Source of the DNA: Granulosicoccus sp964449565
GTDB lineage: Bacteria; Pseudomonadota; Gammaproteobacteria; Granulosicoccales; Granulosicoccaceae
Assembly (NCBI GenBank): GCA_964449565.1
Contig: CAYUZB010000066.1
Location: forward strand, 1-20,865
Length of the DNA stretch: 20,865 nt
Reading direction: 5' to 3'
The number at the start of each line of letters is the position of its first letter. The stretch's first letter is position 1. The notes under the pieces were generated by a model that was given only the letters and a program-made list of their open reading frames with translations, searched no databases and was not told the DNA's origin. The position numbers and the translations under genes were made by a program. Shown here one piece after another: positions 1 through 7,359 of this stretch.

Positions 1-417
1 ATTGATTTCTGCCACATTCCAGGCTGAGACAATCAATCGGCGCGAGTCGGGGTTGGACTTGATGGACTCCACCACCGCGCTGATCTGATCGATATGCTGA
101 CCATCAGGTGTTGGCCATGAACGCCACTGGCTGCCGTATACCGGCCCGAGATTGCCGTCCTTATCGGCCCATTCATCCCAGATGCTGACACCATGCTTGT
201 TCAGATAAGCGATGTTGGTATCCCCGGCCAGAAACCATAGAAGCTCATGAATGATGGACTTCAAATGCAACTTCTTGGTGGTCAGAACGGGAAAGCCATC
301 ATCGAGATCAAAGCGCATCTGATAACCGAACACGGAACGCGTACCGGTACCGGTGCGATCTTCCTTGTCGGTGCCGGCATGCAGAATATGAGTTAGCAAG
401 TCAAGATAGGTTTGCAT
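1..417 (-). CDS. thyA: Thymidylate synthase, N-terminal part (cut by window edge)
   Basis: ThyA methylates dUMP to dTMP in the cytoplasm, using methylene-tetrahydrofolate as carbon donor and reductant. The 139 visible residues follow the bacterial family from its first residue: the phosphate-binding DRTGTGT segment near residue 20, TTKKLHLKSIIHELLWFL, DTNIAYL, IWDEWAD, LGPVYGSQWR, and SRRLIVSAWNVAE at the break. The catalytic cysteine (family context APCH) lies just beyond the edge and cannot be checked. The ATG start has a good AAGGA Shine-Dalgarno (plus-strand TCCTT, 425-429) that overlaps the lgt stop codon, so translation is probably coupled to lgt. The lgt-thyA order is known from enterobacteria and other gammaproteobacteria. 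Confidence 0.97.
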   Translation of the reverse strand, partial: MQTYLDLLTHILHAGTDKEDRTGTGTRSVFGYQMRFDLDDGFPVLTTKKLHLKSIIHELLWFLAGDTNIAYLNKHGVSIWDEWADKDGNLGPVYGSQWRSWPTPDGQHIDQISAVVESIKSNPDSRRLIVSAWNVAEIN

Positions 418-427
418 GGGTTATTCC

Positions 428-1237
428 TTATGTGCGTTGCACAGATGCTTTACCCCGATATGCCAGATACAACAAACTTGAGCCGTAGATGATCATCGGG
501 AACGAGAGCAACTGCCCCATCGTCATCCAGTCGAACGCGACGAAGCCGAGATGATCGTCAGGCTCACGTACAAACTCAACCGCGAATCGATAGATGCCAT
601 ACAACAAAACAAACAAGCCTGATACGGCCATGCGGGGTCGTGACTTCGACGAAAACCACCAGATTATGGCGAAGAATACGATGCCTTCGAAGAAAAACTG
701 ATACAGCTGATTGGGATGTCGTGGATCGGGACCGGCATGTGGAAACACCATGCCCCAGGGTACATCGGTTACCCGCCCCCACAGCTCACCATTGATGAAG
801 TTTCCGATACGCCCTGCCCCAAGGCCGATCGGAAATGCCGGGGCGAAGAAATCAGCAACCTGAAAGAAGGTGCGATTGGTCTTCTTTGCATACCAATAGA
901 ACGCAACTAGTACGCCGATAAAGCCACCGTGGAACGACATGCCGCGCCAACCATGCGGACCGAAGGGGTTCAGAGCAGACAATGGATCCGATAACAGCTG
1001 ATCAGTCTGATAAAAAAGCAGCGAGCCGATCTTGCCGCCTGCGATGACGCCCAGCACGATATAGAACACCGCATCGCCTATTTCATCGGGCTCCCAACCC
1101 GATCCCGGTTTTTTCGCACGGTGCGTGGCGAGCCACCAACCCACTGCAAAGGCCACCAGATAGGTAATGCCATACCAATGAATCGTGAGCGGTCCGATAT
1201 CGACTGCAACGGGGTTGATGTTCGGGTATTGCAGCAT
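428..1237 (-). CDS. lgt: Prolipoprotein diacylglyceryl transferase
   Basis: Lgt is an inner-membrane enzyme that transfers diacylglycerol from phosphatidylglycerol to the lipobox cysteine of prelipoproteins, the first step of lipoprotein maturation. From the ATG used here the protein has 269 residues and begins MLQYPNINPVAVDIGPL, the usual family start. His103 lies in SFHGG, and the signature GRIGNFINGELWGR follows near residues 142-155, including Arg143 and Glu151, matching E. coli numbering. Several hydrophobic helices are evident. The frame stays open 13 codons further to a TTG at 1276, but that start would sit almost on the predicted transcription start and adds non-family residues. thyA follows after 10 bases, so the two are probably one operon. 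Confidence 0.97.
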   Translation of the reverse strand: MLQYPNINPVAVDIGPLTIHWYGITYLVAFAVGWWLATHRAKKPGSGWEPDEIGDAVFYIVLGVIAGGKIGSLLFYQTDQLLSDPLSALNPFGPHGWRGMSFHGGFIGVLVAFYWYAKKTNRTFFQVADFFAPAFPIGLGAGRIGNFINGELWGRVTDVPWGMVFPHAGPDPRHPNQLYQFFFEGIVFFAIIWWFSSKSRPRMAVSGLFVLLYGIYRFAVEFVREPDDHLGFVAFDWMTMGQLLSFPMIIYGSSLLYLAYRGKASVQRT

Positions 1238-1283
1238 GGTGGTGATTGTCTGGCTGGCGAATGAGTAAAAGAGCAACTGCCTG

Positions 1284-1312
1284 ATTATACCCGCCCGCGC
1301 CGTCTATCTGAA
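1284..1312 (-). promoter_or_regulatory. Predicted sigma-70 promoter of lgt-thyA
   Basis: Read on the minus strand there is a -35 box TTCAGA (4 of 6 consensus, 1307-1312), a 17-base spacer and a perfect -10 box TATAAT (1284-1289). The predicted transcription start near 1277 leaves a leader of about 40 bases before the lgt ATG. The placement in the spacer between the rlmI-like gene and lgt fits a separate transcription unit. This is a sequence match only. Confidence 0.6.
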
Positions 1313-1323
1313 CATCATCAAAC

Positions 1324-2343
1324 TCAGCTATTGGGCAAAATCCGAGCGATCACGCCACCGAGGTAATGCGTTTCCGGCATGGCAATGTGTACAGGGTGAT
1401 CAGGCCCCTGGCTCAATGGCGCAAGCACTTGCACCCCTCGGGATTTGGGCGGCGCGTTCTGTCGAACCACCTGCACGAGCTCCTTGTCACTAAGCGCTTG
1501 CGAACAACTGGCAGTCAGCAGGATGCCACCGGGCTTCAACAGGCGCATGGCCAGACGATTGTTCAGCGCATAATGGCGCGTTCCCGCTTCACGATCCTTA
1601 CGCCGCTTGATAAAGGCAGGCGGATCCAGCACAACAACATCAAAGCGCTCATCGGCCTTGAATAGCGAACGCATGGTTTCAACACCATCACCACAAATGG
1701 CACTAAATTTTTTACCAAACCCATTACGCTCAGCGTTTTCGGAGGCCGCAGTTGTCGCAACGTCGGATGAATCAATCGCAACGACTTCCCGCGCACCGGC
1801 CTGTGCCGCATTCAATGCGAATCCACCCAGATAGGTATAAACATCGAGCACCCGACAATCCTTGACCCAGGGGGCCAAAGCAGCACGACTTTCCCGATGA
1901 TCAAAGAACCAACCCGTCTTCTGTGAAATCTCGGCAGGTACCTCGAAACTCAGACCGTTCTCGACGACAACAAGACTCTCAACCGGATCACCNNNNNNNN
2001 NNNNNNNNNNNNNNNNNNNNNNNNNNNNNNNNNNNNNNNNNNNNNNNNNNNNNNNNNNNNNNNNNNNNNNNNNNNNNNNNNNNNNNNNNNNNCGCAGCGT
2101 ATCCGCGGTAAAGGGTTTGTTGGCGCGCCGACTGGTAATTCGCAATGCGATCAGAGAATGTGGATTCACATAGGCATGGCCCATGAACTGACCGTTGGCG
2201 CTTTCCACAACAACAGCTGTACCAGGCGTAACGCCTTTCAAGGGCGTCGCAGCAGTATCAATCTCGTTGGAGAAAATCCAATCGTGTCCAGCGGCAACAC
2301 GACGCTGCTCGCGCTTTTTCAAGCGCAATGTAATCATCGCCAT
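1324..2343 (-). CDS. rlmI: RlmI-type 23S rRNA (cytosine-C5) methyltransferase, interrupted by assembly gap
   Basis: This is a class I SAM-dependent rRNA methyltransferase; E. coli RlmI makes m5C1962 in 23S rRNA. An N-terminal PUA-like RNA-binding part (residues 1-80, with RRVAAGHDWIFSNEID) is followed by 100 N, then by the catalytic half: FFDHRESR, the SAM-binding motif VLDVYTYLGGFALNAAQAGA, VVVLDPPAFIKRR and LLTASCSQALS with the candidate catalytic cysteine. About 305 residues are visible, against roughly 390-400 in the family, so the missing middle is longer than the N run. Both flanks stay in one frame by chance of the gap size. The start is the ATG at 2343 or the third codon, also ATG; neither has a strong ribosome site. 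Family membership is firm; the exact target base is inferred. Confidence 0.88.
   Translation of the reverse strand: MAMITLRLKKREQRRVAAGHDWIFSNEIDTAATPLKGVTPGTAVVVESANGQFMGHAYVNPHSLIALRITSRRANKPFTADTLXXXXXXXXXXXXXXXXXXXXXXXXXXXXXXXXXXGDPVESLVVVENGLSFEVPAEISQKTGWFFDHRESRAALAPWVKDCRVLDVYTYLGGFALNAAQAGAREVVAIDSSDVATTAASENAERNGFGKKFSAICGDGVETMRSLFKADERFDVVVLDPPAFIKRRKDREAGTRHYALNNRLAMRLLKPGGILLTASCSQALSDKELVQVVRQNAPPKSRGVQVLAPLSQGPDHPVHIAMPETHYLGGVIARILPNS
1993..2092. other. Assembly gap of exactly 100 N inside the rlmI-like gene
   Basis: The run is exactly 100 N, the conventional placeholder for a gap of unknown size. Protein family length suggests that roughly 250-300 bases are really missing here. 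Conceptual translations that cross it, on either strand, are not reliable. Confidence 0.95.
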
Positions 2344-2370
2344 GCGATGCCGAAGGCTGTTGTTTGAAGC

Positions 2371-2856
2371 TTATCGCTTCAATGCAGCGAGGATCTGATC
2401 TTCAAGCTCACCGCGAATGGCAATGATTTCACCGAGACGAGAAAGGTCGCCGGCGAGCATTTCGACATCTTCTGCGGTGCCTTCATAGTCATCGTACTTG
2501 TCATTGAAATCGACCAGAAAATCGGTTGTCTCCGCAATGGCCGGATACACTTCCCGGGCAACATCTTTCGCAGCGCGTCGTCGCTCCTTGCCCTCAATGA
2601 TACGTTGGTACACTTCGAAATGCCCCATCGCCGTGTAGTCAACCATGATCTGGCAGAAGCTGCGTAACTGATCGGGCTTGACCGAGTGATCTTCAAGATC
2701 GCGTTTGTCGAAAGAACTGACGCCGGAAAGCTCGCAATAGCTAATTACCATTTCCTGGCGCAATTTGATCAATGAGTTGATCGTCTGTTGCAGTCGACCG
2801 CGGCGTTCTACACCTTGTGTTGTGCCATCAGGTTTAGCTTCAGCGTTTGCAGACAT
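2371..2856 (-). CDS. rsd: Rsd/AlgQ-family sigma-70 regulator
   Basis: Rsd/AlgQ proteins bind the housekeeping sigma factor RpoD in the cytoplasm and so favour alternative sigma factors, notably in stationary phase. The 161-residue protein fits the family in length and sequence: a helical N-terminal part (LIKLRQEMVISYCELSGV), LRSFCQIMVDYTAMGHFEVYQRI as the central signature, and a C-terminal helix ending LEDQILAALKR. The ATG at 2856 is preferred because a GGAGAG Shine-Dalgarno lies about 7 bases ahead; an in-frame extension of 21 codons looks non-coding. The rlmI-like gene starts 27 bases downstream, so the two may be cotranscribed. Whether it acts as a silencer like Rsd or as an activator like AlgQ cannot be told. 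Confidence 0.88.
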   Translation of the reverse strand: MSANAEAKPDGTTQGVERRGRLQQTINSLIKLRQEMVISYCELSGVSSFDKRDLEDHSVKPDQLRSFCQIMVDYTAMGHFEVYQRIIEGKERRRAAKDVAREVYPAIAETTDFLVDFNDKYDDYEGTAEDVEMLAGDLSRLGEIIAIRGELEDQILAALKR

Positions 2857-3083
2857 CAGGCTCTCCAGCAGACATATTTTTAAACGACATCGGTTCGGAT
2901 CTACAGCTGCCTGAGACAAGCAAGGATACTGCCATCCGGCTGCTGTAATTTAAACACAAGAAAACCCGGAAAGTCACGTATATTTGTTAACTTATTTTCT
3001 TTATTCGTTAATGTAAGCGAATGAAAAATATTGAGTTTTTAAACTTGACTTTACAGTATCGTGAACTAGCAAAGTACTAGAAA
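2857..3083. promoter_or_regulatory. AT-rich spacer upstream of rsd
   Basis: This 227-base spacer separates ycgN from rsd. Its part from about 2942 to 3080 is distinctly AT-rich compared with the flanking genes, with runs such as TATTTGTTAA and TATTTTCTTTATT. It should hold the rsd promoter, but no -35/-10 pair stood out, and no hairpin with a T run was found after ycgN. I see no small gene in it. Confidence 0.4.
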
Positions 3084-3533
3084 TCAGGTATCGACCCAGT
3101 TGATGACATGTTGGTGATATTCCGCCAGAGGAACCTCACTTTCCGGCACCGAATAGCCAGCAACCGAGATTCCAGCCTGTCGCACCGTATCAGGATCTCC
3201 ACTAATCAACGGATGCCACGGCGCCAGGGTACGACCCTCGGCCAGGCGCCGATAAGCACAGCTCTTCGGTAACCAGGAAATTTTCTGCGCAGTCAATGGC
3301 CGCACCGAAAGACAATCTGAAACTCGTTGAAAGCGATGCTGATAGTCTGTGCATCGACAGGTATTCCCGTCAAGCAACTCGCAAGCGACTTTTGTATATC
3401 GGATATCACCCGAATCCTCGTCTTCAAGTTTCTGCAAACAACAACGGCCGCAACCGTCACACAGGGATTCCCACTCCTGATCACTCAATTCGTCGAGTGA
3501 TTTTTCTTCCCAGAAGTTTATGCGGTCAGCCAT
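3084..3533 (-). CDS. ycgN: YcgN/UPF0260-family cysteine-cluster protein
   Basis: This is a conserved cytoplasmic protein of unknown function with a putative metal- or Fe-S-binding cysteine cluster. The 149-residue product carries CDGCGRCC at about residues 25-32, further cysteines in VACELL and TCRC, then DCLSVRP and LPKSCAYRRLAEGR, followed by the conserved LAPWHPLISGD. This matches E. coli YcgN along most of its length. The frame opens one codon earlier with TTG, but the ATG at 3533 is preferred. It lies 11 bases after the fbp stop with no clear Shine-Dalgarno of its own, so coupling to fbp is likely. The cysteine pattern is seen; the bound metal is inference. Confidence 0.9.
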   Translation of the reverse strand: MADRINFWEEKSLDELSDQEWESLCDGCGRCCLQKLEDEDSGDIRYTKVACELLDGNTCRCTDYQHRFQRVSDCLSVRPLTAQKISWLPKSCAYRRLAEGRTLAPWHPLISGDPDTVRQAGISVAGYSVPESEVPLAEYHQHVINWVDT

Positions 3534-3544
3534 CAATCGAGTAA

Positions 3545-4561
3545 CTACACACTGGGCTGACTGTGATAATCAATCAAGCGTTGCACCTCTTCGCTCGAAC
3601 CCATCAATACCGGTACACGCTGATGCAAGGATGTCGGTTCAATATCAAGGATGCTTTGTTCACCCGTATGGGCAAGCCCTCCGGCCTGCTCTATCAACAT
3701 GCCCATTGGGCTGGCTTCATACAAGAGACGTAACTTGCCTGCCTGCCCGCTTGCCTGCAGACGTGCGTCGTTCGGGTACAGAAATACGCCGCCTCGACAG
3801 AGTATGCGATGTATATCCCCGACCATGGAGCCCGCCCAACGCATATTGAAATTACGCTCGCGTGGACCTTCCTCACCTGCAATACATTCATCAATATAGC
3901 GCTTCACAGGAGGTAACCAGTGACGCGAGTAGGCTGCGTTTATCGCGTACTCATTAGTACTGGAAGGCACCTTCATGTTCGGATGCGTCAAGATGAATTC
4001 GCCAATGCTGTTGTCCAAGGTAAAACCGGCAACGCCTTTACCGATCGTCAGAACCATCATGGTGGCCGAGCTATATAAGCAATAGCCAGCGCAGACTTGA
4101 TCGTGTCCTTTCTGAAGGAAGCTTGTATCGGTGGGTGCTTCACTTTTACCATGATGCGTGACGGAAAAAATGGTACCCGTTGAGCCATTGACATCGATGT
4201 TGCTGGAACCATCCAGCGGATCAAAGGCAAGCAGATAGTCCCCACGTGCGTATTGCGCCGGAATCGCGTAGTGCGCATCCATCTCTTCGGAGGCAACTGC
4301 AGCCAGCAAACCAGAACCTTGCAAGGATTCGATAAAGACATCGTTGGCAATGATGTCGAGCTTTTTTTGATCTTCGCCCTGGACGTTTTCCTGCCCGGCG
4401 GCCCCAAGCACCCCGGCAAGCTCGCCAAGACGAACCAGATTGGACACACGTTTGCAGGCAGTCGCGACATCATCGAGTAGCGCGTTCAAGGCGCCGCTGG
4501 CTGCCGATTCCTCTGCACCGCATTCAACGAGGTACTGGGTCAGATTGGTTCCGAGCTTCAT
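3545..4561 (-). CDS. fbp: Fructose-1,6-bisphosphatase, class I
   Basis: Fbp hydrolyses fructose 1,6-bisphosphate to fructose 6-phosphate, the committed step of gluconeogenesis. The 338-residue product has the usual length and the class I metal and phosphate motif DPLDGSSNID at residues 114-123, SEE at 91-93, RWAGSMVGDIHRIL, and the C-terminal GGVFLYPNDAR and YEASPMGMLIEQAGG. The ATG at 4561 has a GGTGGA Shine-Dalgarno about 8-9 bases ahead. It heads a two-gene unit with ycgN and diverges from hemL across about 130 bases. No strong promoter pair was recognised in that spacer. Confidence 0.97.
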   Translation of the reverse strand: MKLGTNLTQYLVECGAEESAASGALNALLDDVATACKRVSNLVRLGELAGVLGAAGQENVQGEDQKKLDIIANDVFIESLQGSGLLAAVASEEMDAHYAIPAQYARGDYLLAFDPLDGSSNIDVNGSTGTIFSVTHHGKSEAPTDTSFLQKGHDQVCAGYCLYSSATMMVLTIGKGVAGFTLDNSIGEFILTHPNMKVPSSTNEYAINAAYSRHWLPPVKRYIDECIAGEEGPRERNFNMRWAGSMVGDIHRILCRGGVFLYPNDARLQASGQAGKLRLLYEASPMGMLIEQAGGLAHTGEQSILDIEPTSLHQRVPVLMGSSEEVQRLIDYHSQPSV

Positions 4562-4677
4562 GTTGATAATTCCACCATTTTGTCATCCACAGTTTGCTCG
4601 TTCCGTGCCAGCGATTGATTGTCGCATTTAGCCCGTAAAGTTACCGTATCATCCAGTTTTCATGATCGCATGATTTT

Positions 4678-4683
4678 TGAGGG
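4678..4683 (+). promoter_or_regulatory. Shine-Dalgarno that fixes a TTG start for hemL
   Basis: TGAGGG lies 7 bases ahead of a TTG at 4691. The family length and the alignment of the conserved N-terminus (LFSRAREIIPGG) both support that TTG. Upstream in-frame starts give 7-24 extra residues without family similarity. Confidence 0.65.
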
Positions 4684-4690
4684 TTCAGCT

Positions 4691-5968
4691 TTGAGCGATA
4701 CACTATTTTCCCGCGCCCGGGAGATCATTCCTGGTGGCGTCAATTCGCCGGTACGGGCCTTTGGCAGCGTCGGTGGCACGCCGCGCTTCATCACCCGTGC
4801 ACAGGGTGCCCACATCTTCGATGCCGATGGACGCCGCTACGTGGACTACGTCGGTTCCTGGGGTCCGATGCTACTTGGCCACGCGCACCCGGAGGTTATC
4901 GAATCAGTCAAGGCAGCGGCGGACAATGGCTTGAGTTTTGGCGCACCAACCGAATTGGAAGTCGAGATGGCCGAACGCATCTGTGCACTGGTGCCTTCAA
5001 TGGACATGGTGCGCATGTGCAGTTCCGGCACTGAAGCGACCATGAGTGCTATTCGCCTCGCGCGAGGCTTCACTGGTCGTGACGACATCGTCAAGTTCGA
5101 AGGGTGTTATCACGGCCATTCCGACTCCCTGTTGGTAAAAGCCGGTTCCGGTGCGTTAACACTCGGTGTGCCCAATTCACCCGGTGTCCCCGCTGATTTC
5201 GCCAAGCACACCCTGACCGTTTCATTCAACGATAGGAATGCGATAACAGAGCTCTTCAAAGCGCGTGGCGATTCAATCGCATGCGTTATTGTTGAACCGA
5301 TTGCCGGCAATATGAATTTCATTGAGCCCCTGCCCGGTTATTTGCAAACCTTGCGCGAGCTTTGTACTGAGCATGGCGCCGTGTTGATTTTCGATGAAGT
5401 CATGACCGGTTTCAGAGTCGCGGCGGGCGGTGCACAGGAGCGCTATAAGGTGACACCCGATCTGACAACACTGGGTAAGGTTATTGGTGGTGGTATGCCG
5501 GTCGGTGCATTCGGTGGTCGGCGCGACATCATGAATGAGATCGCTCCTGTCGGTCCGGTGTATCAGGCAGGCACGCTATCCGGCAACCCCATCGCGATGA
5601 GTGCCGGTATCAAGACACTTGAGCTGTTATCCGAACCTGGCTTTCATGATCGCTTGCATGAACGCACCGGAAAACTCCTGGTGGGTATGAAAAAAGCCGC
5701 TGACGATTGCGGTGTGCCTTTCTGTACAGCACACGCAGGCGGGATGTTCGGATTCTTTTTTACCGACAAGGATAAAGTCACCAGCTTTGAAGATGTCATG
5801 GCTTGTGACGGTGAGCGATTCAAGGCCTTCTTCCATTCAATGCTTGAATCCGGTATTTATCTCGCACCATCGGCTTTTGAAGCAGGTTTCACGAGCGCCG
5901 CGCATAGCGACGAAGATTTCTCACTTACTATCGATGCTGCGGCCCACGCTTTCAAATCTATCGCCTGA
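4691..5968 (+). CDS. hemL: Glutamate-1-semialdehyde 2,1-aminomutase
   Basis: HemL converts glutamate-1-semialdehyde to 5-aminolevulinate in the C5 route to tetrapyrroles, using pyridoxamine/pyridoxal phosphate. From the TTG the protein has 425 residues, the normal length. Visible motifs are IIPGGVNSPVRAF near the start, MVRMCSSGTEATMSAIRLAR (cofactor phosphate region), FEGCYHGHSD, LIFDEVMTGFRVA and TLGKVIGGGMPVGAFGG with the Schiff-base lysine at residue 263. The end (SAFEAGFTSAAHSDEDF) is also typical. Start evidence is given under the Shine-Dalgarno entry. A sulfotransferase-like gene begins 15 bases after the stop. Use of the C5 pathway fits a gammaproteobacterium. Confidence 0.97.
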   Translation: MSDTLFSRAREIIPGGVNSPVRAFGSVGGTPRFITRAQGAHIFDADGRRYVDYVGSWGPMLLGHAHPEVIESVKAAADNGLSFGAPTELEVEMAERICALVPSMDMVRMCSSGTEATMSAIRLARGFTGRDDIVKFEGCYHGHSDSLLVKAGSGALTLGVPNSPGVPADFAKHTLTVSFNDRNAITELFKARGDSIACVIVEPIAGNMNFIEPLPGYLQTLRELCTEHGAVLIFDEVMTGFRVAAGGAQERYKVTPDLTTLGKVIGGGMPVGAFGGRRDIMNEIAPVGPVYQAGTLSGNPIAMSAGIKTLELLSEPGFHDRLHERTGKLLVGMKKAADDCGVPFCTAHAGGMFGFFFTDKDKVTSFEDVMACDGERFKAFFHSMLESGIYLAPSAFEAGFTSAAHSDEDFSLTIDAAAHAFKSIA

Positions 5969-5983
5969 TACTTGAGTCAGAGC

Positions 5984-6703
5984 ATGAGTGGACAGTGCGT
6001 AGCGATGTGGTCAGGCCCGCGAAATATTTCAACGGCCATGATGCGTTCCTGGGAGAACCGCAGCGATACGGTGGTAGTTGATGAACCGTTTTATGCGCAT
6101 TTTCTAAAGGAAACAGGTATTGATCATCCGATGGCGAGAGAAGTTATAGCCGCTGGAAATACCGACCTCAAAGATATTATCGAGAAGCTTCGCCAAGCTC
6201 CGGCATCAGGCATCTTTTATCAAAAGCACATTACTACGCATTGGATGGAGTACTTTCCTGTTGATTGGTTGGCGGATATCAAACATGTCTTCCTGATTCG
6301 CGAACCATCGCGGGTAGTTGCATCCTATGCAGTCAAGCGGCGGGGCCTGACTGCATTTGATCTTGGCTATGCGCAACAAGCGATGCTATTTGACCTTATT
6401 AGTGAACAGCAAGGTAGGGCTCCACTAGTTATCGACAGCGCTCGTTTTCTAGAAGATCCTGAATCGCAGCTGCGGGCGGTATGCGAGCATCTGGAAATAG
6501 ACTTTGAAGATGCCATGCTGCACTGGCCAGCCGGCCAACGCGACAGTGATGGCCTCTGGGCCTGTCACTGGTACGATGCAGTTATCCAGTCCACAGGCTT
6601 TGGGCCTGTCAACAACAAGCCATTGACCTTGTCACCGGAACAGCAACAGATAGTTGATTCGTGTCAAGCTCATTACCAGATTATGAGTGCACACACACTT
6701 TAA
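5984..6703 (+). CDS. Sulfotransferase-like P-loop protein
   Basis: This 239-residue protein resembles small cytosolic sulfotransferase-fold proteins. VAMWSGPRNISTAMMRSWEN at residues 6-25 matches the 5' phosphosulfate-binding loop. VFLIREPSRVVASYAVKR in the middle matches the second conserved region, where Arg and Ser contact the 3' phosphate of PAPS. VVDEPFYAHFLKETG and a cluster of Trp/His near the C-terminus are typical of this subgroup. The physiological substrate is unknown, and such proteins may not be true sulfotransferases. The ATG is preferred; a TTG four codons earlier (5972) is possible. It follows hemL by 15 bases on the same strand, so cotranscription is likely, although a functional link to heme synthesis is not established. 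Confidence 0.75.
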   Translation: MSGQCVAMWSGPRNISTAMMRSWENRSDTVVVDEPFYAHFLKETGIDHPMAREVIAAGNTDLKDIIEKLRQAPASGIFYQKHITTHWMEYFPVDWLADIKHVFLIREPSRVVASYAVKRRGLTAFDLGYAQQAMLFDLISEQQGRAPLVIDSARFLEDPESQLRAVCEHLEIDFEDAMLHWPAGQRDSDGLWACHWYDAVIQSTGFGPVNNKPLTLSPEQQQIVDSCQAHYQIMSAHTL

Positions 6704-6722
6704 TCGTGGTTGCGAAGACCGC

Positions 6723-7265
6723 TTAGAAATACAACTTCAAGCCAAGACTGATCGCGGACAAGTCTTCAAAGATCCCTACATCCTGGCTGTAAAAAACATA
6801 ATCTGCTGACAGATCTACTCGTCGACTCAAGACGGTTTCAAGTCCAAAGCCAAATGAAATGCCAGCATCTTCGTCGGTAAACTCTCGTCTACCAATAGTC
6901 TCGGTAAGCTCAAGAGCCGTAAGCCCAGCCATTGCATAGGCTGTGGTGCGAGCGCCTAGCGGTGCATGCGCTTTCAAAAACACACTTGAGAAGACAACAT
7001 CGATCTCGTCAAACGCTGCGATGTCGTCCTCTGTGCCAAAGCCAAAATGCGCCTCCACATCGAATACGCGACTTATCGGCAAACCCAGACGTAGTCGCAC
7101 ACCGCGCGGATCCAAGTCATCGTCGCTACTGCCGTCCAGGGAAAACGCACTGCCATCAATACCGAGGTAAGGTCCAGCTTGCGCATCCGAGGCTTGGCTA
7201 CTCGCACTTGCGACAAGCATGATCAGAGGCGCAAGATAGCTAAGGTATTTTTTTGTGATATTCAT
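6723..7265 (-). CDS. Small outer-membrane beta-barrel protein
   Basis: The 180-residue product has a clear Sec signal peptide (MNITKK, hydrophobic core, probable cleavage after SSQA at residue 25). Alternating hydrophobic strands follow: GPYLGIDGSAF, GVRLRLGLPISRVFDVEAHFGFG, TTAYAMAGLTALEL, GISFGFGLETVLSRRVDLSADYVFYS. It ends LGLKLYF with the terminal Phe expected by the outer-membrane assembly machinery. The pattern fits an eight-strand OmpA/OmpW-like porin-family barrel. An acidic stretch (SSDDDLD) may be an exposed loop. Start choice is uncertain: ATGs at 7265 and 7274 both lack a good Shine-Dalgarno, and the earlier open frame runs into the gcvP stop region. Function is unknown. It faces the sulfotransferase-like gene tail to tail across 19 bases. 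Confidence 0.75.
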   Translation of the reverse strand: MNITKKYLSYLAPLIMLVASASSQASDAQAGPYLGIDGSAFSLDGSSDDDLDPRGVRLRLGLPISRVFDVEAHFGFGTEDDIAAFDEIDVVFSSVFLKAHAPLGARTTAYAMAGLTALELTETIGRREFTDEDAGISFGFGLETVLSRRVDLSADYVFYSQDVGIFEDLSAISLGLKLYF

Positions 7266-7286
7266 ACTGTTCATACGGTACAAGAA

Positions 7287-7308
7287 GATGGCTACAACTG
7301 TAACCATC
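7287..7308. promoter_or_regulatory. Imperfect 22-base palindrome upstream of the barrel gene
   Basis: GATGGCTACA, two bases, then TGTAACCATC form arms of 10 bases with one mismatch, which is a G-U pair in RNA on the minus strand. It lies about 21 bases before the barrel gene ATG in the gcvP-barrel spacer. It could be an operator for a dimeric regulator or a small leader hairpin; there is no T run, so an intrinsic terminator is unlikely. Confidence 0.35.
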
Positions 7309-7359
7309 TTTGACTGAACCCTTTCTGAACAGCAAGGCTTTTTGGCAAAAAACCGTGGC

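Noticed and set aside
1563..1811. Second open frame of 82 codons on the minus strand inside the rlmI-like gene
   Set aside because: It is an out-of-frame shadow with no signal of its own.
3030..3083. Intrinsic terminator after ycgN
   Set aside because: Only 4-base CTAG inverted pairs were found and no hairpin with a following T run on the minus strand.
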